This document shows positions 1 to 5,917 of a stretch of DNA of 7,159 bases, one piece after another. The notes beneath the pieces are model-generated. The model saw only the letters and a list, made by a program, of their open reading frames with translations, searched no databases and had not been told where the DNA came from. Origin of the DNA: Candidatus Margulisiibacteriota bacterium (lineage in GTDB: Bacteria; Margulisbacteria; WOR-1; XYC2-FULL-46-14; JAHJBW01); NCBI GenBank assembly GCA_018813405.1, contig JAHJBW010000143.1, forward strand, positions 1-7,159. Direction: 5' to 3'. Position 1 is the first letter of the stretch. Every line of letters begins with the position of its first letter. The translations under genes and the position numbers were made by a program.

Positions 1-1
1 G

Positions 2-604
2 GGCGCTGCCACCGAAACAGAGCTCAAGGAAAAGAAGCATCGTATCGAGGATGCTCTTTCCGCTACCAGGGCGGCGGTTGAGGAAGGCATCATAGCCGGC
101 GGCGGATCTACCTTTATCCACATTATCCCTTCGGTCCAAAAAATCGAGGATAAGACCGAAGGCGATGAAAAAGTGGGTGTAAGTATTGTCCGCAAGTCGC
201 TGACCGAACCGCTCAAACAGATAGCCAAAAATGCGGGACTGGAAGGGTCCGTGGTTGTTGAAAAAGTGAGCGGCGAAAAAGACAATATCGGTTTTGACGC
301 TCAAAGCTTCGAATACACCGACATGTTCAAGGCGGGTATTGTTGATCCGGTAAAGGTTACCAGGTCAGCACTGCAGAACGCCGCTTCTATTGCCTCTCTT
401 CTTTTGACCACCGAAGTGTTGATAGCTGAAAAGAAAGAAGAAGAAAAAGGCATGCCGGCAATGCCGGGAGGCGGAATGGGCGGCATGGGGAATGATGTAG
501 AGTTCAGGATATCCGGTTATCAGGAGATCAGTTGGGGCGTATCGAGAAATCGATACGCCCCTTGCATATTCGAATGTGCGTGTTATAATAAGAACATAAT
601 ATAG
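2..604 (+). CDS. groEL: 60 kDa chaperonin GroEL (Hsp60), C-terminal part, 5'-truncated, probable frameshifted end
   Basis: The frame from base 2 reads GAATETELKEKKHRIEDALS, then TRAAVEEGIIAGGGS, which match the stretch of GroEL beginning near residue 380 of the usual roughly 545. The second intermediate and equatorial segments follow, including NAGLEGSVV, the F-D-A stretch, DPVKVTRSALQNAASIASLLLTTE and the Gly/Met-rich tail. GroEL forms the double-ring ATP-driven folding chamber in the cytoplasm, with GroES as lid. The frame is open to the left edge, so the start is outside the window. As printed, the tail GGGMGGMG continues as NDVEF and 32 further residues to TAG at 602-604. That extension crosses a terminator hairpin and a -10 box, so it is unlikely to be real protein. 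Removing one base near 487-492 restores Met-Met and a stop at 498-500, the usual GroEL ending. Family identity is certain; the true end is probably 500. Confidence 0.95.
   Translation, partial: GAATETELKEKKHRIEDALSATRAAVEEGIIAGGGSTFIHIIPSVQKIEDKTEGDEKVGVSIVRKSLTEPLKQIAKNAGLEGSVVVEKVSGEKDNIGFDAQSFEYTDMFKAGIVDPVKVTRSALQNAASIASLLLTTEVLIAEKKEEEKGMPAMPGGGMGGMGNDVEFRISGYQEISWGVSRNRYAPCIFECACYNKNII
534..561 (+). terminator. groEL transcription terminator hairpin
   Basis: GGGGCGTATCGA (534-545) and TCGATACGCCCC (550-561) are perfect inverted copies with a GAAA loop, giving a 12-bp GC-based stem. It lies 33 bp after the inferred groEL stop at 498-500. The downstream T-tract is weak (TTGCATATT), so termination may be partial or may need a factor. 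Position and stem quality make a groEL terminator the best reading. Confidence 0.75.
562..589 (+). promoter_or_regulatory. Sigma-70-type promoter for the nusA operon (extended -10)
   Basis: A perfect TATAAT -10 box lies at 584-589, preceded by TG at 581-582 with one spacer base, which is the extended -10 arrangement. A partial -35 box TTGCAT lies at 562-567 with a 16-nt spacer. The expected transcript start is near 596, giving a leader of about 105 nt before the nusA ATG. The -35 matches only three consensus bases, which fits an extended -10 promoter. It starts at the base following the groEL terminator stem. Confidence 0.65.
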
Positions 605-616
605 CCGTAATTGTAT

Positions 617-647
617 AAGTGGGACCAGACCCACTTTTGTCGTTTTT
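617..647 (+). terminator. Candidate attenuator hairpin in the nusA leader
   Basis: AAGTGGG (617-623) pairs perfectly with CCCACTT (630-636) around the loop ACCAGA. The stem runs into TTTT at 635-638, then GTCG and TTTTT at 643-647. This is the form of a modest intrinsic terminator placed about 20 nt after the predicted transcript start. Autoregulation of nusA operons through leader terminators is known in Escherichia coli; applying it here is inference. It could also be a backup terminator for groEL read-through. Confidence 0.5.
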
Positions 648-661
648 GGGTGTATAGAGGG

Positions 662-679
662 TTTATACAGTAGTATAAA
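662..679 (+). other. AT-rich leader hairpin upstream of nusA
   Basis: TTTATAC (662-668) and GTATAAA (673-679) are perfect inverted copies around AGTA, giving a weak 7-bp stem 12 nt before the nusA Shine-Dalgarno sequence. The 5' arm can instead pair with GTATAA at 613-618, at the foot of the preceding hairpin, so the two structures could interact. Weak stability makes function uncertain. Confidence 0.3.
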
Positions 680-703
680 TGTTTAAAAAAAGAGGAAAAT
701 ATC

Positions 704-1792
704 ATGAAAATCGAGCGTTTTAAAGAAATGCTGATAGAAATAGAAAAGGAGCGCGGGATCAAAGAAGAGGTCTTAATGGCCGCTATAAAAGACTCCCTGC
801 TTTCTGCCGCCAAAAAGCGCCTTAAGAACATACTGAACCTTGAAGTTCGCTTAAGCGACGATGGGATTGCCAGCATCTTTGCCAAAAAGATCGCCAAGTC
901 CGAGGTGGTTGATGAAACCCTTGAAATTGACATAAAAGAGGCAAAAAAGCTTAAGAAAGATATCAAGGAAGAAGAAGAGGTCGAGTACGAGGTTACCCCA
1001 AAGGATTTTGGGCGGCTCGCGGCGCAAACCGCTAAACAGGTCATAATTCAAAGGCTCCGTGAGGCTGAAAAAGACAAGATATTTGGCGAATTTACCGATC
1101 GTGTCGGCGATCTTATAACCGGAACAATCCAGCGAAAGGAACACGGCGGCTACCTGGTCAATCTTGGCAAGGTGGAAACCTTTCTCCCTCATTCTGAACA
1201 AATACCCGGAGAGCTGTTGCGGGAAAGGGAGCATGTTAAATTGCTGCTGGTCGATGTCAAAAAAACGAGCAAAGGTCCCCTGATCGTGGTCTCAAGATCT
1301 CACCCCGATTTTGTGAAAAAGCTTTTTGAGCTTGAGATACCCGAGATACAGGAAGGGATACTTGAGATCAAAACACTGGCCAGGGAGGCCGGACGAAGGA
1401 CCAAGGTAGCGGTGCTTTCCAATGACAAGAATGTTGGCGCGGTGGGCACCTGCGTTGGGCCAATGGGGCAAAGGATACAGTCCATAACCCGCGAGCTTGG
1501 CAGTGAAAGGGTAGATATTATAGAATGGTCGGACAAGCCGGCCAAATTTATTTCAAACTCGCTTTCCCCGGCCAAGATATCAAAAGTCGTTCTAAATACC
1601 GAAGGCAGGACCGCCAGGGTCATTATCCCAGAAAAAGAATTGTCACTAGCCATCGGCAAAGAGGGTCAAAATGTCCGTCTGGCTGCCAAGCTGACAGGAT
1701 ATAAAATCGATATTATATCCCAAGAACAGGCGGAAAAAGAGGAAGAAAATGCCAGCAAAGAAAAAACCAGCGAAAAAAACAGAGGCGGCTAG
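704..1792 (+). CDS. nusA: Transcription termination/antitermination factor NusA (short form)
   Basis: NusA binds RNA polymerase and nascent RNA, promoting pausing and modulating termination and antitermination. At 362 residues it is close to the short Bacillus-type protein and lacks the C-terminal acidic repeats of the E. coli protein. The N-terminal polymerase-binding domain covers about residues 1-125. The S1 domain is about 132-199 (GDLITGTIQRKEHGGYLVNL), followed by the signature RSHPDFVKKLFELEIPEI. KH1 carries GPMG at 252-255 with ELGSERVDIIEW, and KH2 carries GKEG at 318-321 with NVRLAAKLTGYKIDI. The tail after 340 is highly charged and partly encoded in the overlap with infB. The start ATG has AGAGGA at 691-696, 7 nt upstream. 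No rimP precedes it; the gene sits directly behind its own promoter and leader. Identification is very secure. Confidence 0.97.
   Translation: MKIERFKEMLIEIEKERGIKEEVLMAAIKDSLLSAAKKRLKNILNLEVRLSDDGIASIFAKKIAKSEVVDETLEIDIKEAKKLKKDIKEEEEVEYEVTPKDFGRLAAQTAKQVIIQRLREAEKDKIFGEFTDRVGDLITGTIQRKEHGGYLVNLGKVETFLPHSEQIPGELLREREHVKLLLVDVKKTSKGPLIVVSRSHPDFVKKLFELEIPEIQEGILEIKTLAREAGRRTKVAVLSNDKNVGAVGTCVGPMGQRIQSITRELGSERVDIIEWSDKPAKFISNSLSPAKISKVVLNTEGRTARVIIPEKELSLAIGKEGQNVRLAAKLTGYKIDIISQEQAEKEEENASKEKTSEKNRGG
1738..1744 (+). promoter_or_regulatory. Shine-Dalgarno sequence for infB inside nusA
   Basis: AGAGGAA lies 4-5 nt before the ATG at 1749, inside the 3' end of nusA. It supports starting IF2 within the upstream gene, giving the lysine-rich N-terminus usual for IF2, rather than at a later internal Met. 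Confidence 0.6.
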
Positions 1793-3923
1793 TCCCAAAA
1801 AGCCGGTCGCTCCCAAAGCCACTAAAAAACCAGCTGATTCATCCAGAATAAGGATCAGCACGCTTGCGAAACAGCTGGGCAAAACCAGTAAAGAATTGAT
1901 GAATATCCTGAAAGACCTGGATATTTCCGCTAAAACCGCGGCCTCTTCCATTGACTCCGCTTCCGCCAAAATAGTGGAAGAACTGGTTGCCGGCGAAAAA
2001 GCCGTAAAAGAACAACCGATAGTGATCGAAAAGGTTGAAAAAGAGGTCAAAGAAGAGGTCAAAGAAGAGGTTAAAGAAGAGGTTAAAGAAGAAGTTAAAA
2101 AAGAAGTAGTAGAAGTTTACGAGCCTTCTAAAGAAGAAATAAAAGTTGAAAAGCCCGCTGTTCCTACGGAAATGATCATTCTTGACAGTCCTGACATTGT
2201 GGTAAAAGACCTGGCCGAAAAACTATCAGTCAGGGTGTCTGACCTGATCAAAGAGTTCATGAAGAAACGAATACTGGTGAACATCAACCAGAAAGTTTCC
2301 TCTGAAGTCGCGGCAGAAGTGGCTAAAATATTCAACAAACAGATCATAGTTGAGCTGGCGGAAAAGGAAAAGAAATTGGAAATGGGTGATATCCTGGCTG
2401 AGACTCCCAAAGAGAACCTGAGGGTCAGGCCGCCTATTGTGACCATACTGGGACATGTTGACCATGGAAAGACCAAACTGCTCGATGCAATACGTAAAAC
2501 TAAGGTCGCAGAGGGAGAGGCCGGTGGTATTACCCAGCATATCGGTGCTTATCAGGTTGAGGTAAAGGGCAGAAAGGTGACATTCCTTGACACGCCTGGC
2601 CATGAGGCTTTTACTGCCCTAAGGGCACGCGGCGCCAAGGTGACCGATATTGCCGTACTGGTCGTTGCGGCCGATGACGGTGTTATGCCTCAAACCATCG
2701 AGGCAATTGACCATGCCAAAGCCGCCAATGTGCCAATTATCGTTGCCATAAACAAAATTGATAAGCCAGGCTGTAATCCCGACAAGGTCAAGCAGCAGCT
2801 TACGGAATACAAACTTGTGTCCGAAGACTGGGGCGGCGATACTGTCATGGTCCCCATTTCGGCCAAGCAGTTGCTGGGCATTGAAGAACTGCTGGAGATG
2901 ATATTGCTGGTTGCCGACGTTCAAGAGCTAAATGCCGATCCATCGGCCATGGCTACCGGTGTTGTAATAGAATCCAAGCTTGATAAAGGCCGGGGGCCGG
3001 TGGCTACCGTGCTTATCAAGAATGGCACCCTAAGAGTTGGCGACGCAGTATATGTTGGCAGTACCTATGGTAAGGTGCGCGCCATGAACACGGAATTTGG
3101 CGAAAAGCTAAAAGAAGCACCCCCGTCAACGCCCGTTGAATTTCTGGGCGCTTCGGCTGTACCACAGCCAGGAGATGTTCTCCAACAGGTCAAAAGCGAA
3201 AAAGAAGCCAGGACCATTGCAGAACAAAGGCAGATAGTCGAACAAAGATTGACGCACAAGCCCAACCATACTCTTGAAGATTTTAGCCAGCATGTTCAAA
3301 AAGGCGAAAGACAGGAGCTCAAACTTATTATCAAGGCAGACGTCCAGGGGTCATTGGAGGCGTTGGGAAAGTCTATTGAAGGCGTTGAAGTGAAGGGCAG
3401 CCGCGTCATTATCATCCATAAGCAGGCTGGCGCCATCACTGAGTCGGATGTTCTTCTGGCAGAAGCTTCTAACGCGATTGTGGTAGGTTTTAACACCTCT
3501 GTTGATCCAAGGGCCAGGTTGCTGGCTACCGAGCACGGGGTTGAAATTCGCCTTTACAACATCATCTACAAGGTCATTGATGATGTAAAAATGGCTTTGG
3601 AGGGGATGTTGAAGCCTGTTTTTGAAGAGACCGTCATCGGGAAGGCCGAGGTCAGGCAGACCTTTAGATATTCCAAGGTGGGAGTGATCGCGGGAAGTTT
3701 CATAAACTCCGGCAAGTTCGTCAGGGGTGGTGGTCTGAGAGTTTTTAGGGATAACGGACTGATTTATCAGGGTAAGGTTGATTCATTGAAAAGATTTAAA
3801 GAAGACGTGCGAGAGGTTACGGAAGGATACGAATGTGGTGTTGCTATCCAGGGTTATACTGGATTTCAGGAAGGCGACATACTTGAATGTTTTGAAATGA
3901 GGCAGGTTGAAAGAACCCAATGA
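1749..3923 (+). CDS. infB: Translation initiation factor IF-2
   Basis: IF2 is the GTPase that brings fMet-tRNA to the 30S P site and promotes 50S joining. The 724-residue protein starts with a Lys/Ala/Pro-rich basic segment, then an IF2_N domain at about 34-84 (RIRISTLAKQLG), and a charged KEEV repeat linker at about 98-120. A second IF2_N-like segment is at about 147-197. The G domain shows G1 GHVDHGKT (235-242), G2 AGGITQHIGAY, G3 DTPGH (281-285), G4 NKID (335-338) and G5 SAK (371-373). Domains II, III and the tRNA-binding C-terminal domain follow and are complete, ending GDILECFEM. Length is in the middle of the family range. It overlaps nusA by 44 bp in another frame, with its own Shine-Dalgarno sequence, and its TGA overlaps the rbfA ATG. 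No ylxR or L7Ae-like gene separates it from nusA. Confidence 0.98.
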   Translation: MPAKKKPAKKTEAASPKKPVAPKATKKPADSSRIRISTLAKQLGKTSKELMNILKDLDISAKTAASSIDSASAKIVEELVAGEKAVKEQPIVIEKVEKEVKEEVKEEVKEEVKEEVKKEVVEVYEPSKEEIKVEKPAVPTEMIILDSPDIVVKDLAEKLSVRVSDLIKEFMKKRILVNINQKVSSEVAAEVAKIFNKQIIVELAEKEKKLEMGDILAETPKENLRVRPPIVTILGHVDHGKTKLLDAIRKTKVAEGEAGGITQHIGAYQVEVKGRKVTFLDTPGHEAFTALRARGAKVTDIAVLVVAADDGVMPQTIEAIDHAKAANVPIIVAINKIDKPGCNPDKVKQQLTEYKLVSEDWGGDTVMVPISAKQLLGIEELLEMILLVADVQELNADPSAMATGVVIESKLDKGRGPVATVLIKNGTLRVGDAVYVGSTYGKVRAMNTEFGEKLKEAPPSTPVEFLGASAVPQPGDVLQQVKSEKEARTIAEQRQIVEQRLTHKPNHTLEDFSQHVQKGERQELKLIIKADVQGSLEALGKSIEGVEVKGSRVIIIHKQAGAITESDVLLAEASNAIVVGFNTSVDPRARLLATEHGVEIRLYNIIYKVIDDVKMALEGMLKPVFEETVIGKAEVRQTFRYSKVGVIAGSFINSGKFVRGGGLRVFRDNGLIYQGKVDSLKRFKEDVREVTEGYECGVAIQGYTGFQEGDILECFEMRQVERTQ
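2040..2108 (+). repeat. 12-bp tandem repeat encoding Lys-Glu-Glu-Val in IF2
   Basis: Four consecutive 12-bp units of the form AAAGAAGARGTY lie at 2049-2060, 2061-2072, 2073-2084 and 2085-2096, flanked by degenerate copies. They encode KEEV repeats in the linker between the two N-terminal IF2 domains. The unit is a multiple of three, so copy-number change keeps the frame. The near-identity of DNA units suggests recent slippage expansion. Confidence 0.85.
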
Positions 3924-4270
3924 CCGGTCGCCCTAAAAGAGTCGCTGAGGCCATAAAAAAAGAAATAAGTCTTGTTTTAAGAGAGCAGGTTTCTGACCCA
4001 AGGATCGGGTTTGTTTCCATTACTGATGTTGAGATCTCTCCGGACCTTAAACAGGCCAAAGTCTTTGTCAGCGTGCTGGGGGACACGACGCAAAGAAAAA
4101 GCTCTCTGGCCGGGCTTAATAGCGCCGCCTCGTTCATAAAGGGGGAGGTAGGCGAGAATCTCAGGCTGAGATATATTCCTGATCTGCGCTTCATCTATGA
4201 TGAATCGCTTGAAAGGGGCAGCCGGGTGATCAGTTTGATCAATAAGTTGTCCGAAGAAAAGAAGAAATGA
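3920..4270 (+). CDS. rbfA: 30S ribosome-binding factor RbfA
   Basis: RbfA is a small KH-fold protein that binds the immature 30S subunit and helps finish the 5' end of 16S rRNA. The 116-residue product has the normal length and the family pattern: RPKRVAEAIKKEIS at the start, SDPRIGFVSITDVEISPDL with KQAKVFVSVLG at about 25-54, and LRLRYIPDLRFIYDES at about 81-96. The position of the helix-kink Ala-x-Gly motif reads AAS (69-71), so the usual Gly is Ser. The ATG overlaps the infB stop (ATGA) and no close Shine-Dalgarno sequence is visible; the nearest GAGG is 17 nt upstream. Translation therefore probably depends on coupling to infB. It also overlaps the next gene by ATGA. Confidence 0.95.
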   Translation: MTGRPKRVAEAIKKEISLVLREQVSDPRIGFVSITDVEISPDLKQAKVFVSVLGDTTQRKSSLAGLNSAASFIKGEVGENLRLRYIPDLRFIYDESLERGSRVISLINKLSEEKKK

Positions 4271-5214
4271 AGAAATCTTTTAGAGATATTAAAAAGCTTA
4301 TACGATCATCAAAGACCGCCATTATTGCTTCGCACGTTGATCCAGATGGCGATACGCTTGGCTCGATGGTTGCCATGGCCATGCTGCTTGAACAAAAGGG
4401 CCTTAAAGTTACCATGTTCTCATACGATGGCGTGCCCGAAACATATCATTTTCTTCCCAGGGTAGACAGGATAATTTCCCGCGTGCCAGAAACGGAATTT
4501 GATATCCTCGTCACGGTTGACTGTTCTGACCTGAGCCGCATTGGCGACGTGCAGATAAAGGCAAAAAAGATCATCAACATAGACCATCACCCGGACAACA
4601 CGCGTTTTGGCGACATTAACTGCATAAAAAAAGTTTCTTCGGTAGCGGAACAAATATTTGAACTTGCCAGGCTTTTCAAAGTTAAGATCACCAAAAGCAT
4701 AGCTATCGCCCTTTATGTGGCTATCATAACCGATACGGGTAATTTCAGATATTCTGACACGTTGACAAGCACCTTCAAAGCGGCTGAAGAGCTGTTAAAA
4801 GCAGGGGCCAATCCCTGGAAGCTTTCCACCCTGGTTTACGATACGAAGACGATCCCTGGCATGAAGATCCTGGCCAAGGCGCTGCAGCGCATGAAACTTT
4901 CTAAAGATAAAAAAATACTCTGGTCTACCATTACTGCCAGAATGGTCACAATGACCGGTGCCACGCAGGAGGATATGGTGGGCATCATTGATTATTTAAG
5001 GTCGGTGAAGGGACCCGAGGTCGCTTTCTTTATGAGAGAAGAGAACGAGAAGGTCAAGGTAAACTTTAGATCAAAAGGCTCTGTTAATGTGTCGTTGATA
5101 GCCCAAGAACTGGGCGGCGGCGGACATTCACAAGCATCGGGATGTGTATTGGACGGGACCGTTGCCAGTGTCCAGAAGAGGGTGCTGGGCGTTGTCCGTT
5201 CTCGCGTAAAATAA
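4267..5214 (+). CDS. nrnA: DHH-family bifunctional oligoribonuclease/pAp phosphatase NrnA
   Basis: NrnA-type enzymes degrade 2-5 nt RNAs (nanoRNA) and dephosphorylate pAp in the cytoplasm using Mn ions. The 315-residue protein has the usual family length. DHH-domain motifs are complete: SHVDPDGDTLGS (22-33, with H23, D25, D27 and D29), VDCSDLSRIGD with D85, NIDHHPDN with the DHH triad at 106-108, and ITDTGNFRYSD with D156. The DHHA1 domain ends with VNVSLIAQELGGGGHSQASG (GGGGH at 283-287), the substrate-binding loop. Its place between rbfA and truB is a common arrangement in Gram-positive and several other phyla, which favours NrnA over RecJ or a cyclic-di-AMP phosphodiesterase of the GdpP type, which would carry membrane and GGDEF-like parts. 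It starts by ATGA overlap with rbfA. Confidence 0.9.
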   Translation: MKKSFRDIKKLIRSSKTAIIASHVDPDGDTLGSMVAMAMLLEQKGLKVTMFSYDGVPETYHFLPRVDRIISRVPETEFDILVTVDCSDLSRIGDVQIKAKKIINIDHHPDNTRFGDINCIKKVSSVAEQIFELARLFKVKITKSIAIALYVAIITDTGNFRYSDTLTSTFKAAEELLKAGANPWKLSTLVYDTKTIPGMKILAKALQRMKLSKDKKILWSTITARMVTMTGATQEDMVGIIDYLRSVKGPEVAFFMREENEKVKVNFRSKGSVNVSLIAQELGGGGHSQASGCVLDGTVASVQKRVLGVVRSRVK

Positions 5215-5218
5215 AAAC

Positions 5219-5917
5219 ATGGAAGGCATCATTCTTGTCGACAAACCCCGCGGAATAACTTCTTTTGACGTAATTGCCAGGATAAGGAGATTTACGGGTG
5301 TTAGAAAAGTTGGCCACTCGGGCACCCTCGATCCAATGGCTACCGGCTTACTGCCTGTTTTTGTGGGAAAGTCGGTTACTAAACAGATCAAACATTTCAT
5401 GGGGGCTGACAAGGGCTATGAGGGCGAGATGACCCTGGGCGTGCGAACAGATACCATGGACAGCGAGGGGAAGGAGCTTGAATGTCAAATCTCAAATGTT
5501 AAAACTTGTGAGAATGAGATTCTTAAGTTATTCCAAAAATTCACAGGAAAGATTATGCAGAAACCGCCGATGTTCTCAGCAAAAAAGGTCAATGGTCAGA
5601 GACTTTACAAACTTGCCAGAAAGGGCCTGGTTGTTGATGTTCCTCCCAAAGAGGTTGAGATACACCGGCTTGAGCTCCTTTCGTTCAAGGGCAACATTGT
5701 TAAGTTTCGCGTTCTTTGTTCCAAAGGCACATATGTAAGATCTCTGGTATCTGACATTGGCAACGAGCTGGGCTACGGAGCGCATCTTTCGTCCCTGCGC
5801 CGTATATATGCGCATCCATTTGTCATCTCGCAGGCGATTACCCTTGAAACCATTGAAAATCTCACAAAAATTGGTAAACTTGATAGCATAATGTTAAGGG
5901 TGGAGGAATTCTTATGA
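5219..5917 (+). CDS. truB: tRNA pseudouridine(55) synthase TruB, short form
   Basis: TruB isomerises U55 in the T-loop of tRNA. The catalytic motif GHSGTLDPMATGLL places the nucleophile at D38. KGYEGEMTLGVRTDTMD (Y67), PPMFSAKKVNGQRLYKLAR, CSKGTYVRSL (Y172, R174) and GAHLSSLRR (187-195) are all present, so the catalytic domain is complete. At 232 residues it ends shortly after the catalytic domain and lacks room for the C-terminal PUA domain found in E. coli TruB (314 residues). The variable segment ELECQISNVKT at about 86-96 is encoded by a heptamer repeat array. The ATG is 4 bp after the nrnA stop with no clear Shine-Dalgarno sequence, suggesting coupled translation. Its TGA overlaps the nnrE ATG. 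Confidence 0.95.
   Translation: MEGIILVDKPRGITSFDVIARIRRFTGVRKVGHSGTLDPMATGLLPVFVGKSVTKQIKHFMGADKGYEGEMTLGVRTDTMDSEGKELECQISNVKTCENEILKLFQKFTGKIMQKPPMFSAKKVNGQRLYKLARKGLVVDVPPKEVEIHRLELLSFKGNIVKFRVLCSKGTYVRSLVSDIGNELGYGAHLSSLRRIYAHPFVISQAITLETIENLTKIGKLDSIMLRVEEFL
5478..5505 (+). repeat. Heptanucleotide tandem repeat inside truB
   Basis: Four adjoining 7-bp units read TTGAATG, TCAAATC, TCAAATG, TTAAAAC (consensus TYAAATS, outer units degenerate). They encode a loop between the catalytic motif and the PPMFSAKK segment, where TruB proteins vary. The same unit family recurs at 6564-6591. Confidence 0.55.

Noticed and set aside
534..561. CIRCE/HrcA-type operator
   Set aside because: The inverted repeat lacks the TTAGCACTC/GAGTGCTAA arms and 9-bp spacer, and it sits after groEL rather than before it.
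491..604. 37-residue extension of GroEL as a genuine novel C-terminal domain
   Set aside because: It is encoded by the terminator stem and the promoter -10 region, and a one-base correction restores the usual ending.
651..680. Second promoter with -10 TATAAA at 674-679
   Set aside because: There is no acceptable -35 at 16-18 nt and no TG extension, and the sequence is better explained as one arm of a hairpin.
583..1044. 153-residue open frame on the minus strand opposite the nusA start
   Set aside because: It covers the nusA promoter, leader and N-terminal domain in reverse, has Ser/Phe-rich low-complexity sequence typical of reversed Lys/Glu codons, and resembles no family I recognise.
1646..2062. 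138-residue minus-strand frame across the nusA/infB junction
   Set aside because: Its Phe/Ser/Ala-rich sequence is the reverse reading of lysine- and glutamate-rich codons in NusA and IF2; no initiation signal was evident.
4267..5214. RecJ exonuclease or GdpP-type phosphodiesterase
   Set aside because: The protein is about 315 residues with only DHH and DHHA1 domains, no membrane or PAS/GGDEF parts and no RecJ OB region, and its rbfA-truB context fits NrnA.
5478..5738. 86-residue plus-strand frame inside truB
   Set aside because: It lies wholly within the strongly conserved TruB frame and has no family features; it is a shadow.
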